Of a stretch of 64,000 nucleotides of DNA, positions 10,601 to 23,010 are shown in pieces. The DNA lies in NCBI GenBank assembly GCA_032622095.1, contig CP136063.1, forward strand, positions 30,632,987-30,696,986. The letters are read 5' to 3'. A model generated the notes under the pieces. That model ran no database searches and was not told where the DNA came from. It saw only the letters and a list, made by a program, of their open reading frames with translations. Position numbers and translations under genes: made by a program. Source of the stretch: Siphonodentalium dalli (taxonomy: Eukaryota; Mollusca; Scaphopoda; Gadilida; Siphonodentaliidae). Each line of letters starts with the position of its first letter. The first letter of the stretch is position 1.

Positions 10601-10609
10601 CAGAAAAAA

Positions 10610-11050
10610 TAATGGTAAACAAATCTGATACTAGTTGTCACATTAATGTTCCAAACCGAATGTGGAAGAATTCCACCATGTATTTCTTGAGAAAACAGAT
10701 TTTTCCAAGTCGAACCCAAAAACCCTATTTTCAGAGAGCCCTATAGCTAGCCCTTTAAAATCAGTTAAGCATGATACCTTGGACAAATCTGAAACTATAG
10801 GTTTCAATAATGCTACAGACCAAGTATGAAAGAATTCCACCTAGTGGTTTGTGAGAAAAAAGATTTTTTAAAAGTTGTACCCAAATACACCCGACCCCTT
10901 TATCGACATATTGACCTAATTTTAACAAATCCGAATACCAGTCACCCAAGGCACGTTCACACTAAATTTGAGCAAAATCAGCCGAGCCACTATGTATATG
11001 TTGAGAAAACAGATTTTTGCAAGTCGAACCCAAAAATCCTACTTTCAACG
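10610..11050 (+). repeat. Dispersed repeat of the 'TTTGAGCAAAATCGRCC' type
   Basis: Related to 17280-18030, 35140-35260 and 39160-39410. Recurring landmarks are CTTGAGAAAACAGATTTTTC, CAAATCTGAAACTATRGGTT and CCAGTCACCCAAGGCA. Units are about 300 bp and diverged. The many short ORFs in both strands across it are by-products. Confidence 0.7.
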
Positions 11051-11810
11051 AACCCCACATTACACTTGTACATGTGTGAAGGCTTTGATGGTTATGGCAC
11101 GAGTCTATGATGTCATGAAGCACTGGGGGTAGTGTCGTCAAATTGAGTGCCATACTGCACCAAAGCCATCCCACAAGTGTGCGATTCTGTGTTAATTACA
11201 CACTGACGTCAAAACAGGAACAATTTATGTTGCTTAAAGGTACTCAATCCGAACAGAGGGTCCCCATCTCAACAGATTCCAACAACAACAATCCGATCAG
11301 AGGGTCCTATATTACTATTTCTTTGGGGGTAACAAATATTTGCTTCGAGTCGAGGAACCCATCAAACAAAGCTCAGAGTTATTAGATATTGATTTTTGAA
11401 ATTTGTTATATTCTCGAGATGAGTACTAATAATTGCCGTCAATTTCATATCCTGCTCGAGATGTGTACACCAAAACTCTATTCAAACAGACAAGGATGGA
11501 TAACTCTAAAATCAAGTGGTAATAATAACGCAATTTTGACTGCGTTCTGGGCCAGAAAGTATTCCCGATAATGAAAAATAATAGATTTCTAAAATCGATA
11601 TCTAACAAATCTGAGCTTTGATGGGTGACTTCCTCGACTCGAATCAAATATTTTTGACCCCCCGAAGCCATTGAAATAGTAATTGGGAGGAGTTTTATCG
11701 GATTGAGTACCTTTAATCTATATGGACACATGTCTGCCATACAAATTTGAAATTAAGGCATTATGTGGTTTTCTATCCTTTATTGGGAATAGGTCTTCAA
11801 TAAAGCTATA

Positions 11811-12589
11811 TACCTTACTCGTATTTAAATTCACGTACATGTACATGTAGTACCTATTTTTCACTCAGTTTTAAATTCGCGCACCCTGATGCGAATTTAA
11901 AGCTGACAGTTTTATTTTTATTTTAAGTTGTTCAGAATATATAGAATCCATGCGGAAATGTTGCAAAAAGGTATACATGTAGAAGTGAATGGAAATGTGG
12001 TCTGTGCCAAATATCATAGCAGGTGCAGAACATCAATTTAGTGGTTATACTTCGTTGCTTGATGTATATCTTAAGACATGTTACCTCATATATATGGTTC
12101 AATTGATCTGATAAAGTTTAAAACTGCGAACGCTGCTATAATTTTATGTTCCACAAAAACCTCGTAAATAATAGTATCTATATACTGCATGCAAATCTGA
12201 AACTTCAAAGTTCAAACACATTCTCAAAGACTATTACCCAACATTTTGTGTTCCTGGGAATAGCAAAGGTAAATCAATTTTATATACAATGGACGACAGC
12301 TCCATGGATACATAGTATCAGTTCCAAATTTGAACTAGAAAGTTGTGAACATATAGACCACCTGTAATGTAATGCCATTTCCGATAATAATAATTTCTCC
12401 GACATTTAGTCAGTTTACTGCTTTCAGACGTCTGAAATACAGAACAATTATAGAGAGTTCCAATCTAAGAATCTAATAGAATTAGAAATAAAATTATCGA
12501 TAAACTTTTGTATCATACTTTTTATCACTCAGTTTTAATTTCATGGTCACGCTAAAAGTACTGCGCGAATTCAAATACGAGTAAGGTAG
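11811..12589 (+). mobile_element. Inverted-repeat element
   Basis: Ends share ACCTTACTCGTATTTRAATTC as an inverted pair (about 11811 and 12589). TTTTTCACTCAGTTTTAA sits just inside the left end and a related segment inside the right end. No coding potential was recognised and no target duplication is clear. Confidence 0.5.
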
Positions 12590-12696
12590 ATGTACTGCAT
12601 TATTAAAACTGATCCAATGAAATCGACTCATTCACCATGTAACCATGTCATGATCAGTAGCATTAAGAACACTCGAAGAATGCCTCTAAAGCTTAC

Positions 12697-13262
12697 TTAG
12701 CCCGCGTTTCCCCGGCCTCTGCTCACTAAGACATTCGGTTAGATATAAATGGTCGACAGAGCCCGGGAGTGCTCCCGTAGCCATCCTATAACAGGATTTC
12801 CACTCAGATATTCTTGAACCAAAACCCTGGTATAGTACTATAGTTGGAAAGATCAGTGTCTTCCGATTACAATGTGTGATACATCAACAGTCCTGGTAAA
12901 TTAGCTGTCCATATAGCTAGCAAGTTGAATTAAGTTCACAAAGCTTTGTTTATATATATATTACATTCAACGCTATTTTGGATGTCACTCGATAAATGTA
13001 AAAAATCCTTTGCTTCGTACCTTTACAATTCATTTACACTGTTGTATTGGTCAATGATTTAGTTGTCTCATCAATTGCTAATATATTTTATCGTCTTCTC
13101 TATACTTTAAAAAAAACACACCAATTACTAAATGTGAACAAACCATTTGTGGCGACGTAATCCCGCTATAGGAGGCCTATGGGAGTGCTCTCGGGCGATC
13201 TGTCTAGCATCATTATCTATCCGAATGTCTTAGCGAGCAGAGGCCGGGGAAATGCGGGCTGT
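12697..13262 (+). mobile_element. Inverted-repeat element with GC-rich ends
   Basis: AGCCCGCGTTTCCCCGGCCT at the left is mirrored near 13225-13262, and CTAAGACATTCGG pairs with CCGAATGTCTTAG. Imperfect arms of about 45-100 bp surround an AT-rich middle. It lies just downstream of the transposase stop codon. Confidence 0.5.
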
Positions 13263-13360
13263 ATACCTTACTCAAAGTGATGACGCCTCTAAACATCAAT
13301 ATGGGTTTAGTACAATGTAATGTATACAGTTAAATTTGCCTATATTTGTTGGTCCATGAC

Positions 13361-16067
13361 TCAATCTCTCACTGTATGATTATATTTAAAGTCATTAGGC
13401 TGGGGTGTATTACCAAGAAACCACAGACAACCATCTTCAACAGCAGTCACAAGAGGATCCGACATGAGTTTTGTTAAAATAAAAGATTTTTTTGAATTGC
13501 CACCTGCAGTATTCATGTCTGTGTACCACAGACCAGAGTCATGGTCAACTCTGATGTTATCATACCAATTAACAAATGCAAGTGTGTTGATTGCACTATT
13601 ATTTTCACTCATATGTTCAACGAAGAAATCAATTCTACCAAAGAATGCAAACTTTCCAGAACACAACTTTTGCTTCTGCGTTCCTCGCTGGAATTCTGCA
13701 CATATGAATGACGACATACTTTTTGCAGAGAGTAATTCTTTTGATTGCGAAGTGTATGTGCGTATTCGCATTGTCTTAGGATTTGATTCTTTGTGAACAA
13801 AATATCTATACACTGAACACTTTCCATCACAATTTTCCTTGCCCAGCTGTTTGTGTAAATTTTTAAGCTTTTTTCTTCTAAGCACATATAATTGTTTCTG
13901 TCGCTGTTTACTATTATTTGCATCACCATCATCAAAAAAGCTCGAAGTGAACATTGAGCAGCTCTTCAATGCATGCAATGGGAGTCGACCCGAAGAAATC
14001 ATGAAGTTACACCAATCATGAATGAGAAATGTTTCCACAACAGTTGCCTCCGGATATCTTTTGTTTTGTACACGTTTGCAAATCCAGGAATTGAAGCGTT
14101 CATAGACCCACATCCATGTGCTGTACACAGGTCCATATCGGACCATCCCCTCTGGAATATGATGCAGAATGTGTGTAGTTATATTCTGTATGTGTAGTGG
14201 GAAGTCTCTTTCCAGTAGCGCTAGTGCTGTGTTGATTTTTACTTTCAAGTCATTGATATCGTCAATAGACAAACATTCCTGACACATGTCTGCCACGCAA
14301 TCAAGTAGGGAAAATAACGTTCCTCTACATCGTGGCTCAAGGGCCCCTTTTAGACAAAACTTTAGAATTTCTTGAGAGCCTAACTGTTTCCAGTCGTGTG
14401 ATTTCAAGCTGCTGGTATTTGAAATGAATTTGGACGGTTTCAAGCCAAAGTCAGATGGCACCCTTAAACTACTTGCACGTTGGTCAGCGATATTCAACTC
14501 AGATTTTGTCAACACATATGGAAGTTCTGGTTTTTGCAACTTCCTCTTTTTACATACTGGCCCATCATCAGAAGTTACCACATCCAATACTGAATTATGA
14601 AGCCTACCATAATTCTGTTCAGCACTTATGACTTTGGCCATGTTAACTTTTTTGTTTTGTACTATAACATTCATAATGTTCTGTATTGCATCCTTTATGG
14701 TGTGGCATGCATCTGGCAGGGTGCTCTCAATTCTCGAATGTCCTGGTAAACGCATTAAAGGATATGTACTCTTGCAGCCTGTCGCACTAGCAACTTTATT
14801 TGAATTTGTTTTATTTGATGCCCCTTGAAATGCTTTACGGTAGGCCAACTCATTTCTTGAATCGCGTAGGTCTGGCTTCTCAGAAAAATCGGTCGATTTT
14901 ACGCTGAAATTTTTATCATCAAGTCTCAGAGAATCTCCTGTATCCAGAAAAGATCTGTTGGACAAGTAAATAACCTTATCTAAATGTTTGCATTTTCTAC
15001 CTCTGACCATACACCAATGGCATCCAGACAAACTACCACTTCCCTGTTGATGAAAAAGTTTTGAAAGGCCTGGATAGTCTAAAACAAAGAGCAGAAGTTT
15101 CACTTTCACCTCTATAGGAGCTTTTTCATAACTATTAAATGCCGAGTAGCCAGAAATGAAAATCAACTCATCGACTAAGATCTCAATGTAAGGATCAATG
15201 TTTTTTGCTTCTGAACGTCCATTTCCTGGAATTATTCCCACAAGGTTTATGTTTCCGAATGCGTTCCTCACATGTCTCGGTAGGTTTAACAATGTGAGCA
15301 TAATTGGAGTCATAGAGTATATAGCACCAATATTGTGGAACGGGTTGACACCATCCAGTTCCAATGCAAAGGATAACCCATTTTTGTCACCTTTGAAGTG
15401 ACCCTGCACAGAATACAGCTCCTTCCAGATTGGCGAATCATGAATATCAGACATTTTACCATCACTACATGTATCAGTGTTTCCAGGGTGGGATTGTACC
15501 AGCTGTGCCAGGTTCACTTCACCAAACATTCTTGCAATTCTCGGGCCTATAGGAATGTACACAAATCTGCGACGTCCTGTTGAATTGTTTTTATTTCGGC
15601 CACTAGCTATAGATCTAGATCTGTCCATCTTGTACCTTTCCTCCTTACAAATTGGACAAATTTCAACGTCTTCATACTCTCCTCTAAATATTATGCAGTC
15701 ATTGACACAGACATGGTAAACAAATTTCTTGATAAGAAATGGTTCAATAATCTTGCGTGCATTATAATAAGAATTTGGCATGACACTTTTGTCATGATGT
15801 AGCACACTTTGCATCTCCAGAATATGACTAAAGGCTGCTTTGCTCATAGTAGGGTGGAGAACGAATAGGTGAAAATTCATCGCCAACCACTGTAGTATTG
15901 TTAAATCTTCTGTTACTTTCTCATCAGCCACATGTGAGTTGTAAATATCTTGGTCATACCGACAACACCATTCTGATTCAACGTCGGCTTCAAATTCTCC
16001 AGATCCATCACTGTCCATGTTTTCAGAGTCAGATGAATCAACAGAAGACTTGTCATTTTCAGATGAG
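13361..16067 (-). CDS. CACTA transposase, exon 3 (catalytic and C-terminal domains)
   Basis: The main exon, open for 885 codons from the first internal Met (16018) plus 16 codons and a split codon back to the acceptor TTCTTTTCTAG (exon start 16067). It catalyses excision and integration of the element. Visible from Met16018: NDCIIFRGEYEDVEICPIC (about 107-125), a knuckle typical of TNP2 proteins; LDGVNPF (about 221-227) with a likely catalytic aspartate; NLPRHVR and GIIPG (about 245-265); DYPGLSK (314-320), likely a second catalytic aspartate; and a CHWC pair (333-336). A DUF4218-like block (LERDFPLH... to WMWVYERFNSW... and PEATVVETFL) spans about 595-680, and a C-terminal module about 790-870. 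No stops or frameshifts. The phase fits exon 2. Family assignment is by motif order. Confidence 0.88.
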
Positions 16068-16079
16068 CTAGAAAAGAAG

Positions 16080-17020
16080 GTTTTAAAATATTACAATGCA
16101 GATATAAGCTTCAAATGGATTAGCTTTCAGGCCTTATTTACATAATCCTCAATTTTAAATTAATGTACCGGTAGAATATTCTGGTATTTCTTACATACAT
16201 GTACTTAGAATATTTCTATATTAATTTAAAATTGAGAAAGATTTAAATAAGGCCTGCATGTGATACTATTATATATACATATATATATAGTTCATTTTTT
16301 TATGCGGGTCGTAACAATTACACTGGGTGCTAGCTTACACCATTGACCTGATATCATTTATTTGCTATATACATGTACATGTAGGTCACAATTTGCCATT
16401 TTCAGAACAAGATAATCCAGGGACTATTGGGCACTCACCTGCTCTGATGAGATCTAAAGAGACTAGTCCTAGAATGTTTACTGAGTTTATAAACATCTTC
16501 CCCAAGTTCATTATATTAATTTTTTGTCATTTGGTAAACTAGTTGTGTTAAGATAAACACAGAGAGTGAAATATATGAAATCTCCATTGGGTTCAGTGTT
16601 AATATAGAAATTGCTCTGAAGCCCCCAAAAATCAATCAACCATGAAATCATGAACACCCCAGTATTTACCGGACCTCAAAACATTAGGCCTGCTGGAACA
16701 GGAGAAAATTTTGCATATATACATGCACGATGCACTCAACTTTTATTCATACACAATATCTAGTTGACTAGAGGCGGCTGGGATGCTCACCTGACATGGT
16801 GTAGTGCCGTAAGCTTCATATTTCTATCATTGAAATTTTAGTTGGGGAAATTTCGCGGGGAAATGTGCGTGCCAATATGACGTCGCTTTGGATACAACAT
16901 ATCTGTGATGTCACCTAATAGTTTACATAAACGTGCAAAGAATAAACCATGTAATGCCTTAACGTAATGATTACTGTTATGTTGGCTATATGAAAAGTTA
17001 CATTTTGTAGTTTTAATTTA
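16080..17020. other. Transposase intron 2 (part), no gene
   Basis: AT-rich intron sequence. A roughly 30-nt inverted pair (AATTTTAAATTAATGTACC versus AATATTAATTTAAAATTGAG, about 16145-16235) forms a hairpin near the acceptor side. About 16766-16830 carries the GATGCTCACCTGACATGGTG dispersed end motif. Confidence 0.45.
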
Positions 17021-17025
17021 ACTGC

Positions 17026-17190
17026 AATGACGTTCCAAGATGGCGGCCCCTCAAATTCAAGATGGTGGCACCCATGTTCGAAAGCGAACTCAGTATAAGG
17101 ACGACCAAGATGAAGGCCCCCTCAAATTCAAGATGGCGGCACCCATGTTTGAAAGTGAACTCAGTATAAGGACGACCAGCGCATTTGTTG
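17026..17190 (+). repeat. Two-copy tandem repeat of about 77 bp
   Basis: CAAATTCAAGATGGYGGCAC and GAACTCAGTATAAGGACGAC occur twice, followed by a short hairpin (AAGGACGACC ... GGTCGTCCTT) ending at about 17245. Confidence 0.75.
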
Positions 17191-17279
17191 CTACTCAACA
17201 AATGTGTGGCTGGGCTGCACCCAGCTGGCCATGGTCGTCCTTAAAAAATAGAAAAAAATAACAAATTGTTTGGCCCCAC

Positions 17280-18030
17280 CAACATAATGGTAAACAAATC
17301 TGATACTAGGTCTCCCATTAATGTTCCAAACCAAATTTGGAAGAATTCCACCATGTTTTTCTTGAGAAAAACATATTTTTCCAATTTGAAAAGCTGCATC
17401 GAACCCAAAAACCCTAGTTTCAGAGAGCCCTGCGACCCTTTAAATCAGTCAAGCATGACGCCTTGAACTAATCTGAAAATATGGGTTCCAGTAAATTGTA
17501 ATGCTCCAGACCAAGTTTGAAAGAAATCCACTTAGTGGTTCTTGAGGAAACCAATTTTTTTTAATTTCACCCAAATAAGCCCCTTTTGCCCCCTTACCGG
17601 TATGAACATATTGACCTAATGTTAACATATCTGAATACCAGTCACCCAAGGCACATGCACAACAAATTTGAGCGAAATGGGCCAAGCCACCATGTTTATC
17701 TTGAGAAAACATATTTTTCCAAGTCAAACCCAAAACCACTATTTTCAAAGGGCCCTAATGGCCCCTTAAAATCATTCGAGCATAATGCCTTGAACAAATC
17801 TGAAACTATGAGTACCAATAATGCTCCAGATCAAGTTTGAAAGAAATCCACCTGGTGGTTCTTGAGAAGAAGATTAAAGTTGCACCCAAATAAGTCCCTT
17901 TTGCCCCCCCCCCCCCTTTTCAACATATTGACCTAATTTTAACAAATCTGAAAACCAGTCGCCCACTCCCACACCAAATTTGAGCAAAATCGACCAAGGG
18001 GTTTTGGAGAAGAAGTCATTTAAAGAAATT
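17280..18030 (+). repeat. Tandem run of the 'TTTGAGCAAAATCGRCC'-type repeat
   Basis: Two to three diverged units of about 300 bp with the landmarks CTTGAGAAAACATATTTTTC, CAAATCTGAAACTATGAG and TTTTGCCCCCTTACCGG. It lies inside intron 2 of the transposase gene. Confidence 0.7.
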
Positions 18031-18608
18031 GTTGACTAACGTACAATATGTGACGACTGTAGCTAACGAAAACAAAACACACTTCCATATATTATCCCAC
18101 CTGCAACAAGAGAATATTTATTTTGCCAATCGGAGCTATGTTTAAATGAATAAATTGTTACAGAGGCGACTTTGCGGTAGTCAAAAAGCCAAGTGACGTA
18201 ATTTTCCATTTATAAAGGTATGCGGCCTCTGTGGTGCACAAACAAAATACGGAACGTGCGTTGAACACGATTGGCACATCGCACGTGTTGCTCATGTCTC
18301 AGAGCTTGGTATAGTTAACACTGAAACGCACGCGTCGCAAAGGCGTTATCTGAATGCCCTATTCAACTCATAGAAGGCATGATTTGATATTCAGAGATAT
18401 GGCTGAGAAATCGTAGGTTGAAGTGAACACATGTCGCATATTTTGAAAACTTCCCAAAGATGAGTATGAATGATGAGTTCTGACTAGGAACACTGAAAAT
18501 TTAAAGTGGCACTAAAAAAAAATGAAAAAATAAAATAAAAAGCAATTCGGATTAAGACATAACATGATCTGTTAAGATACAGCTGGTTCATACTATAAAT
18601 ATTCTCAC

Positions 18609-18728
18609 CTGCTTTGGTAATTGGTTGAATGTCCAGCAGTACAGTTATGAGTACCATTAGCAATGCTATGGTCCTGGCATGCAGCACCGATAGTCGATCC
18701 ATCACCCGCATGATCCATACCAGTGTCC
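18609..18728 (-). CDS. CACTA transposase, exon 2
   Basis: A 120-nt exon with acceptor TTCTTTTTGCAG (exon starts at 18728) and donor GTGAGAAT after 18609. The first base completes the arginine codon left by exon 1 (AG+G), and its last two bases (AG) are completed by the first base of exon 3 to give serine. It encodes a linker with DTGMDHAGDG and ends AGHSTNYQS. That ending copies the end of exon 1 (GHSTNYQTSLTR), indicating exon duplication. An overlapping ORF in another frame is a shadow. The linker joins the N-terminal zinc-binding region to the catalytic part and has no recognisable fold. Confidence 0.7.
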
Positions 18729-18734
18729 CTGCAA

Positions 18735-19940
18735 AAAGAACAGTGAAATAAAAGAAATTGCCTTGGAATTGATCACCATAATAATTTCTTATTTTTCAGT
18801 ATAAATAAGAGACAGCACTCAAATAAATATGTAGCTTTGCTGCTTTTTATACGCAGGTATCTGGCTGAGGTAATTCGCTGTGAATTCAATGTCGCTGCAT
18901 TTTTGCATGTATGCATATCCACAGCCTTCATAATTGGCTACGGCAATCAGCATTGCCGAAGCAATTTGCTGAAGCAAACTGGGGCACGGCATACTGTTGC
19001 CGTAGAGGATTGCCGAAGCCAAACAATCTGAATTTAGAGGGCTGTATCCATAACACACTCGGTGAAATGAAAAACTCAAATTTTCTTACAATACTTTTCA
19101 GATATTTTTCCGTTTTAAGAAGATAAACAAAGAGGGATTTTTTTCTCACAATAATATCCACAGAAAATTAAGAAAACATCCTGATTTCATTTATATTTAT
19201 GTTGCCGAATGTGAATGGGCTATTACGAAGATAACTACCGGTAAGTGATTTATTATTTCTGCCATTCTGGGTTCATATGTTGGTTACATGTACAATACGG
19301 CGAGTCAATGACAAAAGGCTGAGTTTAAAATGAACCTACATGTAATTGCCAACATTCATTTCAATGGTGAGGGATCAAGAGGTGCCAGGGGAGGTTTTCG
19401 AGGCATTATTTGATACACATTGGACATTGAAAATGAACCAATACTATACATATTAGTATAGGACCTAGGTTCATTTTGTACTACTCAGTCTACTTTGTTT
19501 AGACTAGTCTAGTTCAAAATGAACCTTCATGTAATGTTCAAGTTCCTCCCATTCCTCTCAATGGTGACGGATCAGGAGGTGCCACCTGGAGGAGGTTTTA
19601 GGACACTAAAATGAAGTAAAACCTTTATTTTATAATTCTTTATGCTTGATTTACACAATTTGACTCATTATTTTATGTCTGAATATTAAATTTTTTCATT
19701 TATAATTATTGGCACATATTATGATTGTTTTTGTGTTTATTTTTACTTTGGAAAAATATGGTATTTTTAGACAAAATTTGTTATTAAATTGTCAACTTTT
19801 GGGCAGGGAAGCCGGGAAATTATTTGTTATAGTCATTTCAATGATATTAACAGAACAGAAAAACATCTAATGTGTAACAAATACATACTCCCCGGCACCT
19901 CTTGATCCTTCACCATTCGCACTTGTTTATTTGCATGTAT
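18735..19940. other. Transposase intron 1 (part) with local duplications
   Basis: No gene. A segment with AAAATGAACCTWCATGTAAT and CAATGGTGASGGATCARGAG occurs twice in direct orientation (about 19328-19390, 19516-19585). A partly inverted trace with CTTGATCCTTCACCATT lies at about 19888-19920. Confidence 0.5.
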
Positions 19941-19949
19941 TGGAAGTAC

Positions 19950-20296
19950 CGCTATACTTAAAGTAATTGACCACCAATAACGTGGTGTCACCCCGTTAAT
20001 ATGGCGGTACTATGCCGCGGTATCCTCCAATACCACGGTACTGATACCGCTTGTTAACGCGAACAAGTATGTGTGAGTAAATACTTCCCCTAAAAGAGTT
20101 CCACGAAAATCACTGCGGTATTCAACAAAATTAATGCGGTGCCCGCTAAAAGACCACGGTATCATTATCGCCCAATACCGTAACTCCACGCCATGACCGT
20201 CTCGATACCGCTACCGTTTATTACCGGTATCACCGCGGTCATGACCGGGGTATCACCCCGTTTTTCTGGTCAATTACTTTGAGAATAGCGGTATTG
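19950..20296 (+). mobile_element. CpG-rich foldback element
   Basis: Terminal inverted repeats TACCGCTATACTTAAAGTAA (left) and TACCGCTATTCTCAAAGTAA (right, read inverted), continuing through TTGACCA. The interior is full of short self-complementary runs such as ACCGCGGT and TACCACGGTA. It is unusually GC- and CpG-rich for this window and has no ORF. Confidence 0.65.
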
Positions 20297-20299
20297 CGT

Positions 20300-20850
20300 G
20301 ATTGTATTCAATCTTGTCACGTTTGTACTGGAGCTGAGTGATTACACAGGATTTACCTGACACTTTACTACGGTACTAGTAATGATATGCCATGGCTAAT
20401 TACATGAACTATGGCATTTTACTACGGAATTGCCTTAGTGAATTTTGAGGGCTGAAAAAAGATACACGGATAGTTAATAACTGCAGAAGAAAAGTATGGT
20501 ATCCACAGGAAGGTACTAGTACTCTGGCATTGATGACAGTTTTTGGTGTATGAGTTGATGATTAATCGAATAATCTTTGACTATTACGGCTGATTAGTTG
20601 ACCTTCAAATCTCAGTCATGGAAAACCCTATAAACATGCACCGTTCATGCTCAGGATCATAGGCGCACAAAGTGCTATTGAAAATATAGGCATGGAACGC
20701 GGTCTATAACGACACCAATCTGTGATATTCCAATCCAGGTCATTAAAGCCCGGGAAGATGCGGGCTAGTGCTCGACCTGATTTAAATAGGTTCATTTTGA
20801 ACTAAGACTAGTAAAATGGCAAGAGCCTGGAGAATTAATAAATATCATAA
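20300..20850. other. Transposase intron 1 (part)
   Basis: No gene. About 20555-20635 resembles the end region of the hAT family seen at 26765-29031 (TGATTAATCGAATAATCTTT ... CATGGAAAACCCTA) and may be a solo end. Confidence 0.4.
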
Positions 20851-20858
20851 GTTCTCAC

Positions 20859-21307
20859 CTGGTAAGGCTGGTTTGGTAATTGGTTGAATGTCCAGTACTG
20901 GCAGTAGTGCCAACATTGGCAACAAGAGCATTATTAGAAATGCTTTGGTCCATCGACTCCATGATGTCATCAGTTGATTCATCATCAGTACTGGTAGTTG
21001 ATTCATCATCAGTACTGGTAAGATCATCACACTGAATATCTTCACTATCAGTATCACTTATACTTTCATTGTCCACAATAACAACATCAACAACGTTATT
21101 CTTAAACTTATTCAATTTATTGTCAATGTCAGAAGTTCCATTGGCATTATACTTGCCAAATTCGACCAAATGTTTCTGTACGGTACTGTAATGTTGAGAG
21201 CGATGGTATTTACAACGCTTACAGCCACATGGTCTTTTCCTAGATTTATACATATATGCTGATATAATTTGTTCTTTTTCTTGATCAACAATCAACAATT
21301 CGCGCAC
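20859..21307 (-). CDS. CACTA transposase, exon 1 (N-terminal zinc-binding domain)
   Basis: Open on the minus strand for about 150 codons, with donor GTGAGAAC after 20859 leaving two bases (AG). It contains KSRKRPCGCKRCKYHRS followed by VQKHLVEFG. A C-x-C-x-x-C cluster with a downstream HL is the pattern of the Transpos_assoc domain that begins TNP2-type CACTA transposases and probably binds DNA. An acidic serine/threonine stretch (TSTDDESTTSTDDESTDD) follows, then GHSTNYQTSLTR. The frame stays open back to a TAA at about 21365, but 21307 is GTG. The first in-frame ATG is near 21253, just before YKSRKR, so the true start is uncertain. An upstream exon is possible. Confidence 0.72.
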
Positions 21308-21819
21308 ATTGTCACATGACCAAACATCGATCCGAAAAAATGGGCTCCCATAAAACGTGTAATGTTAACTTGTGTCAGTAGCTGGTTTATATATTTTTTT
21401 AATTTTCACTTCCAATCAGATGCGTGGCTAATACATTGGAGTTGCATTGTGGTGACATTTTTCGTTTGTGTCACATCTCAGAATGTGAATATTAAGCGTA
21501 AGTGTTGATTTCTCGAGTGTTCTCAATTTCATCGATATCGTACCTCAGTATCACGTTTTATCTCTTCCTCAGATAAATTGAGTGTTATGCATTCTGATTG
21601 GATAAAGCCATAAAGGCTGAAGTGAAATTAAAACAATGGTTTTAATTAGTCAATTAGCAACGCGGACTTTTCGGCTTTACCAATTCCATTGGCGCCTTTT
21701 TGTTTCAGCAAATATTAATACAATTCAACAATGAGTATCCAAAGTATTGGACTTAGCGACGATGGTCTGAAATCTTTAAATGGTGTGTTGTCGGTCTATT
21801 GATATATACATGTTATCCA

Positions 21820-22035
21820 AATTGGACTCTACAGATTATTGTCTGCAGAGTCCAATTTTTAATTTTAGCTAGGCCTACGAGTACGATCCTCAGAAGTTGG
21901 AATCACTGACTTTTATGCCACTTTTAGAGATTATCAGGCGAGTTAAAAGCATTAGGGTTTGCTTATAAGTCCCCTGGTAATCTATAAAAGTCAGTGATTC
22001 CAACTTCTGTGCTAGGGCCTATGACTCGTATGAGT
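21820..22035. repeat. Two adjacent hairpins
   Basis: AATTGGACTCTACAGA is mirrored within 21820-21858 as a short hairpin. Then CAGAAGTTGGAATCACTGAC (about 21890) pairs with its complement near 21995-22012, with GGCCTACGAGTA/ACTCGTA outside, giving arms of about 60-70 nt around a 60-nt loop. They lie upstream of the transposase gene. Confidence 0.6.
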
Positions 22036-22039
22036 ATGA

Positions 22040-22880
22040 TTGATTGAACTGTTTGGATTTGAGGTGACATTTACTGACAAGAAAAAAGCAGACGACAATG
22101 GCCGAATGGGTGATTTCTTGTCACATGGCAGGCTGGCTGGAGGGGAAAAAAATGCTTCAAAAGTAATTAATTTTGTGAATTGGAATTCCTAGGGTAGATG
22201 AATCTTGTTAAATAGATCTAGATGTTGTACAATACAGAGAACATTATTAAATGATTAATCATCCAGGAAAATTCCATACTCGTATAAGCTTCCCCTACCA
22301 ACTTTACAAAATCCAAACAGTCTACTCAGTTACATGTCAAAGTTAAGGTAGAGCCTAGAGTAGAGGTGACACGATTATTGATTTTGATAATCGTTCATCA
22401 ATAATCGACTTAACTGTACCTAATATTAATAACATCAGTGGAAGTATTCCGTAATATGGACTATTGCCTAGGTGCTGGTTAACTCAATTTTAACTGGTTG
22501 TTTGAGGCATTGGCTGATGTAATTTTTACGTTAATAAAGTGCATCATAGACCACCCTTAATGACTAAAGAGCACAATGTATTGAATACTAGCACATTTCT
22601 CGGCGATGTCATGGTTAACTTATAATATTTGTGAGTTCACTAGAACGAACGTGGCGATTACTATTTCATTTTAATGAATAGCCACATATCCAATAATATA
22701 AAAGTAGGAATGAACGCGTTGGACCGCCGGCGGTTCCTAAAGAAAGGAATCAAATGTTACGGAAACAATAAGTTTCATCAAACTTCCAGAGCGTGGTTAA
22801 CAATCACAAACGTGTGCCCCCACCCGCAAATTGCAGGACTCAGAACAAGCAAAGTATTTCATAATAGTCAGTTTCATTCA
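22040..22880. other. Element interior, no gene
   Basis: Non-coding. TAGAGGTGACACGATTATTG at about 22366 resembles a hAT left end (compare TAGGGTTGCCACGA at 29031), but no matching right end or 8-bp duplication was found. Confidence 0.4.
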
Positions 22881-22886
22881 GCATTC

Positions 22887-23010
22887 ACCACAAGATATGC
22901 GATAGCCTTTACTAGTAAATTCTAAGTATGCATTTGTAGTCTTATACAAACAAAGTACACTTGCAATTGCATTGCGGAGAACATCGCTGATTAAAATGCC
23001 ATATATATTG
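22887..23010 (+). repeat. Dispersed repeat (partner 60411-60540)
   Basis: About 120 bp shared with 60411-60540. Landmarks: GATATGCGATAGCCTTTACT and ATACAAACAAAGTACACTTG. Confidence 0.75.

Noticed and set aside
13464-15719. Several plus-strand ORFs across 13.4-15.7 kb
   Set aside because: Antisense shadows of the intact transposase exon.
18484-18711. Minus-strand ORF beginning MRVMDRLSVLHARTIALLMV as a membrane peptide
   Set aside because: It is an out-of-frame reading of transposase exon 2. The other frame has matching splice phases on both sides.
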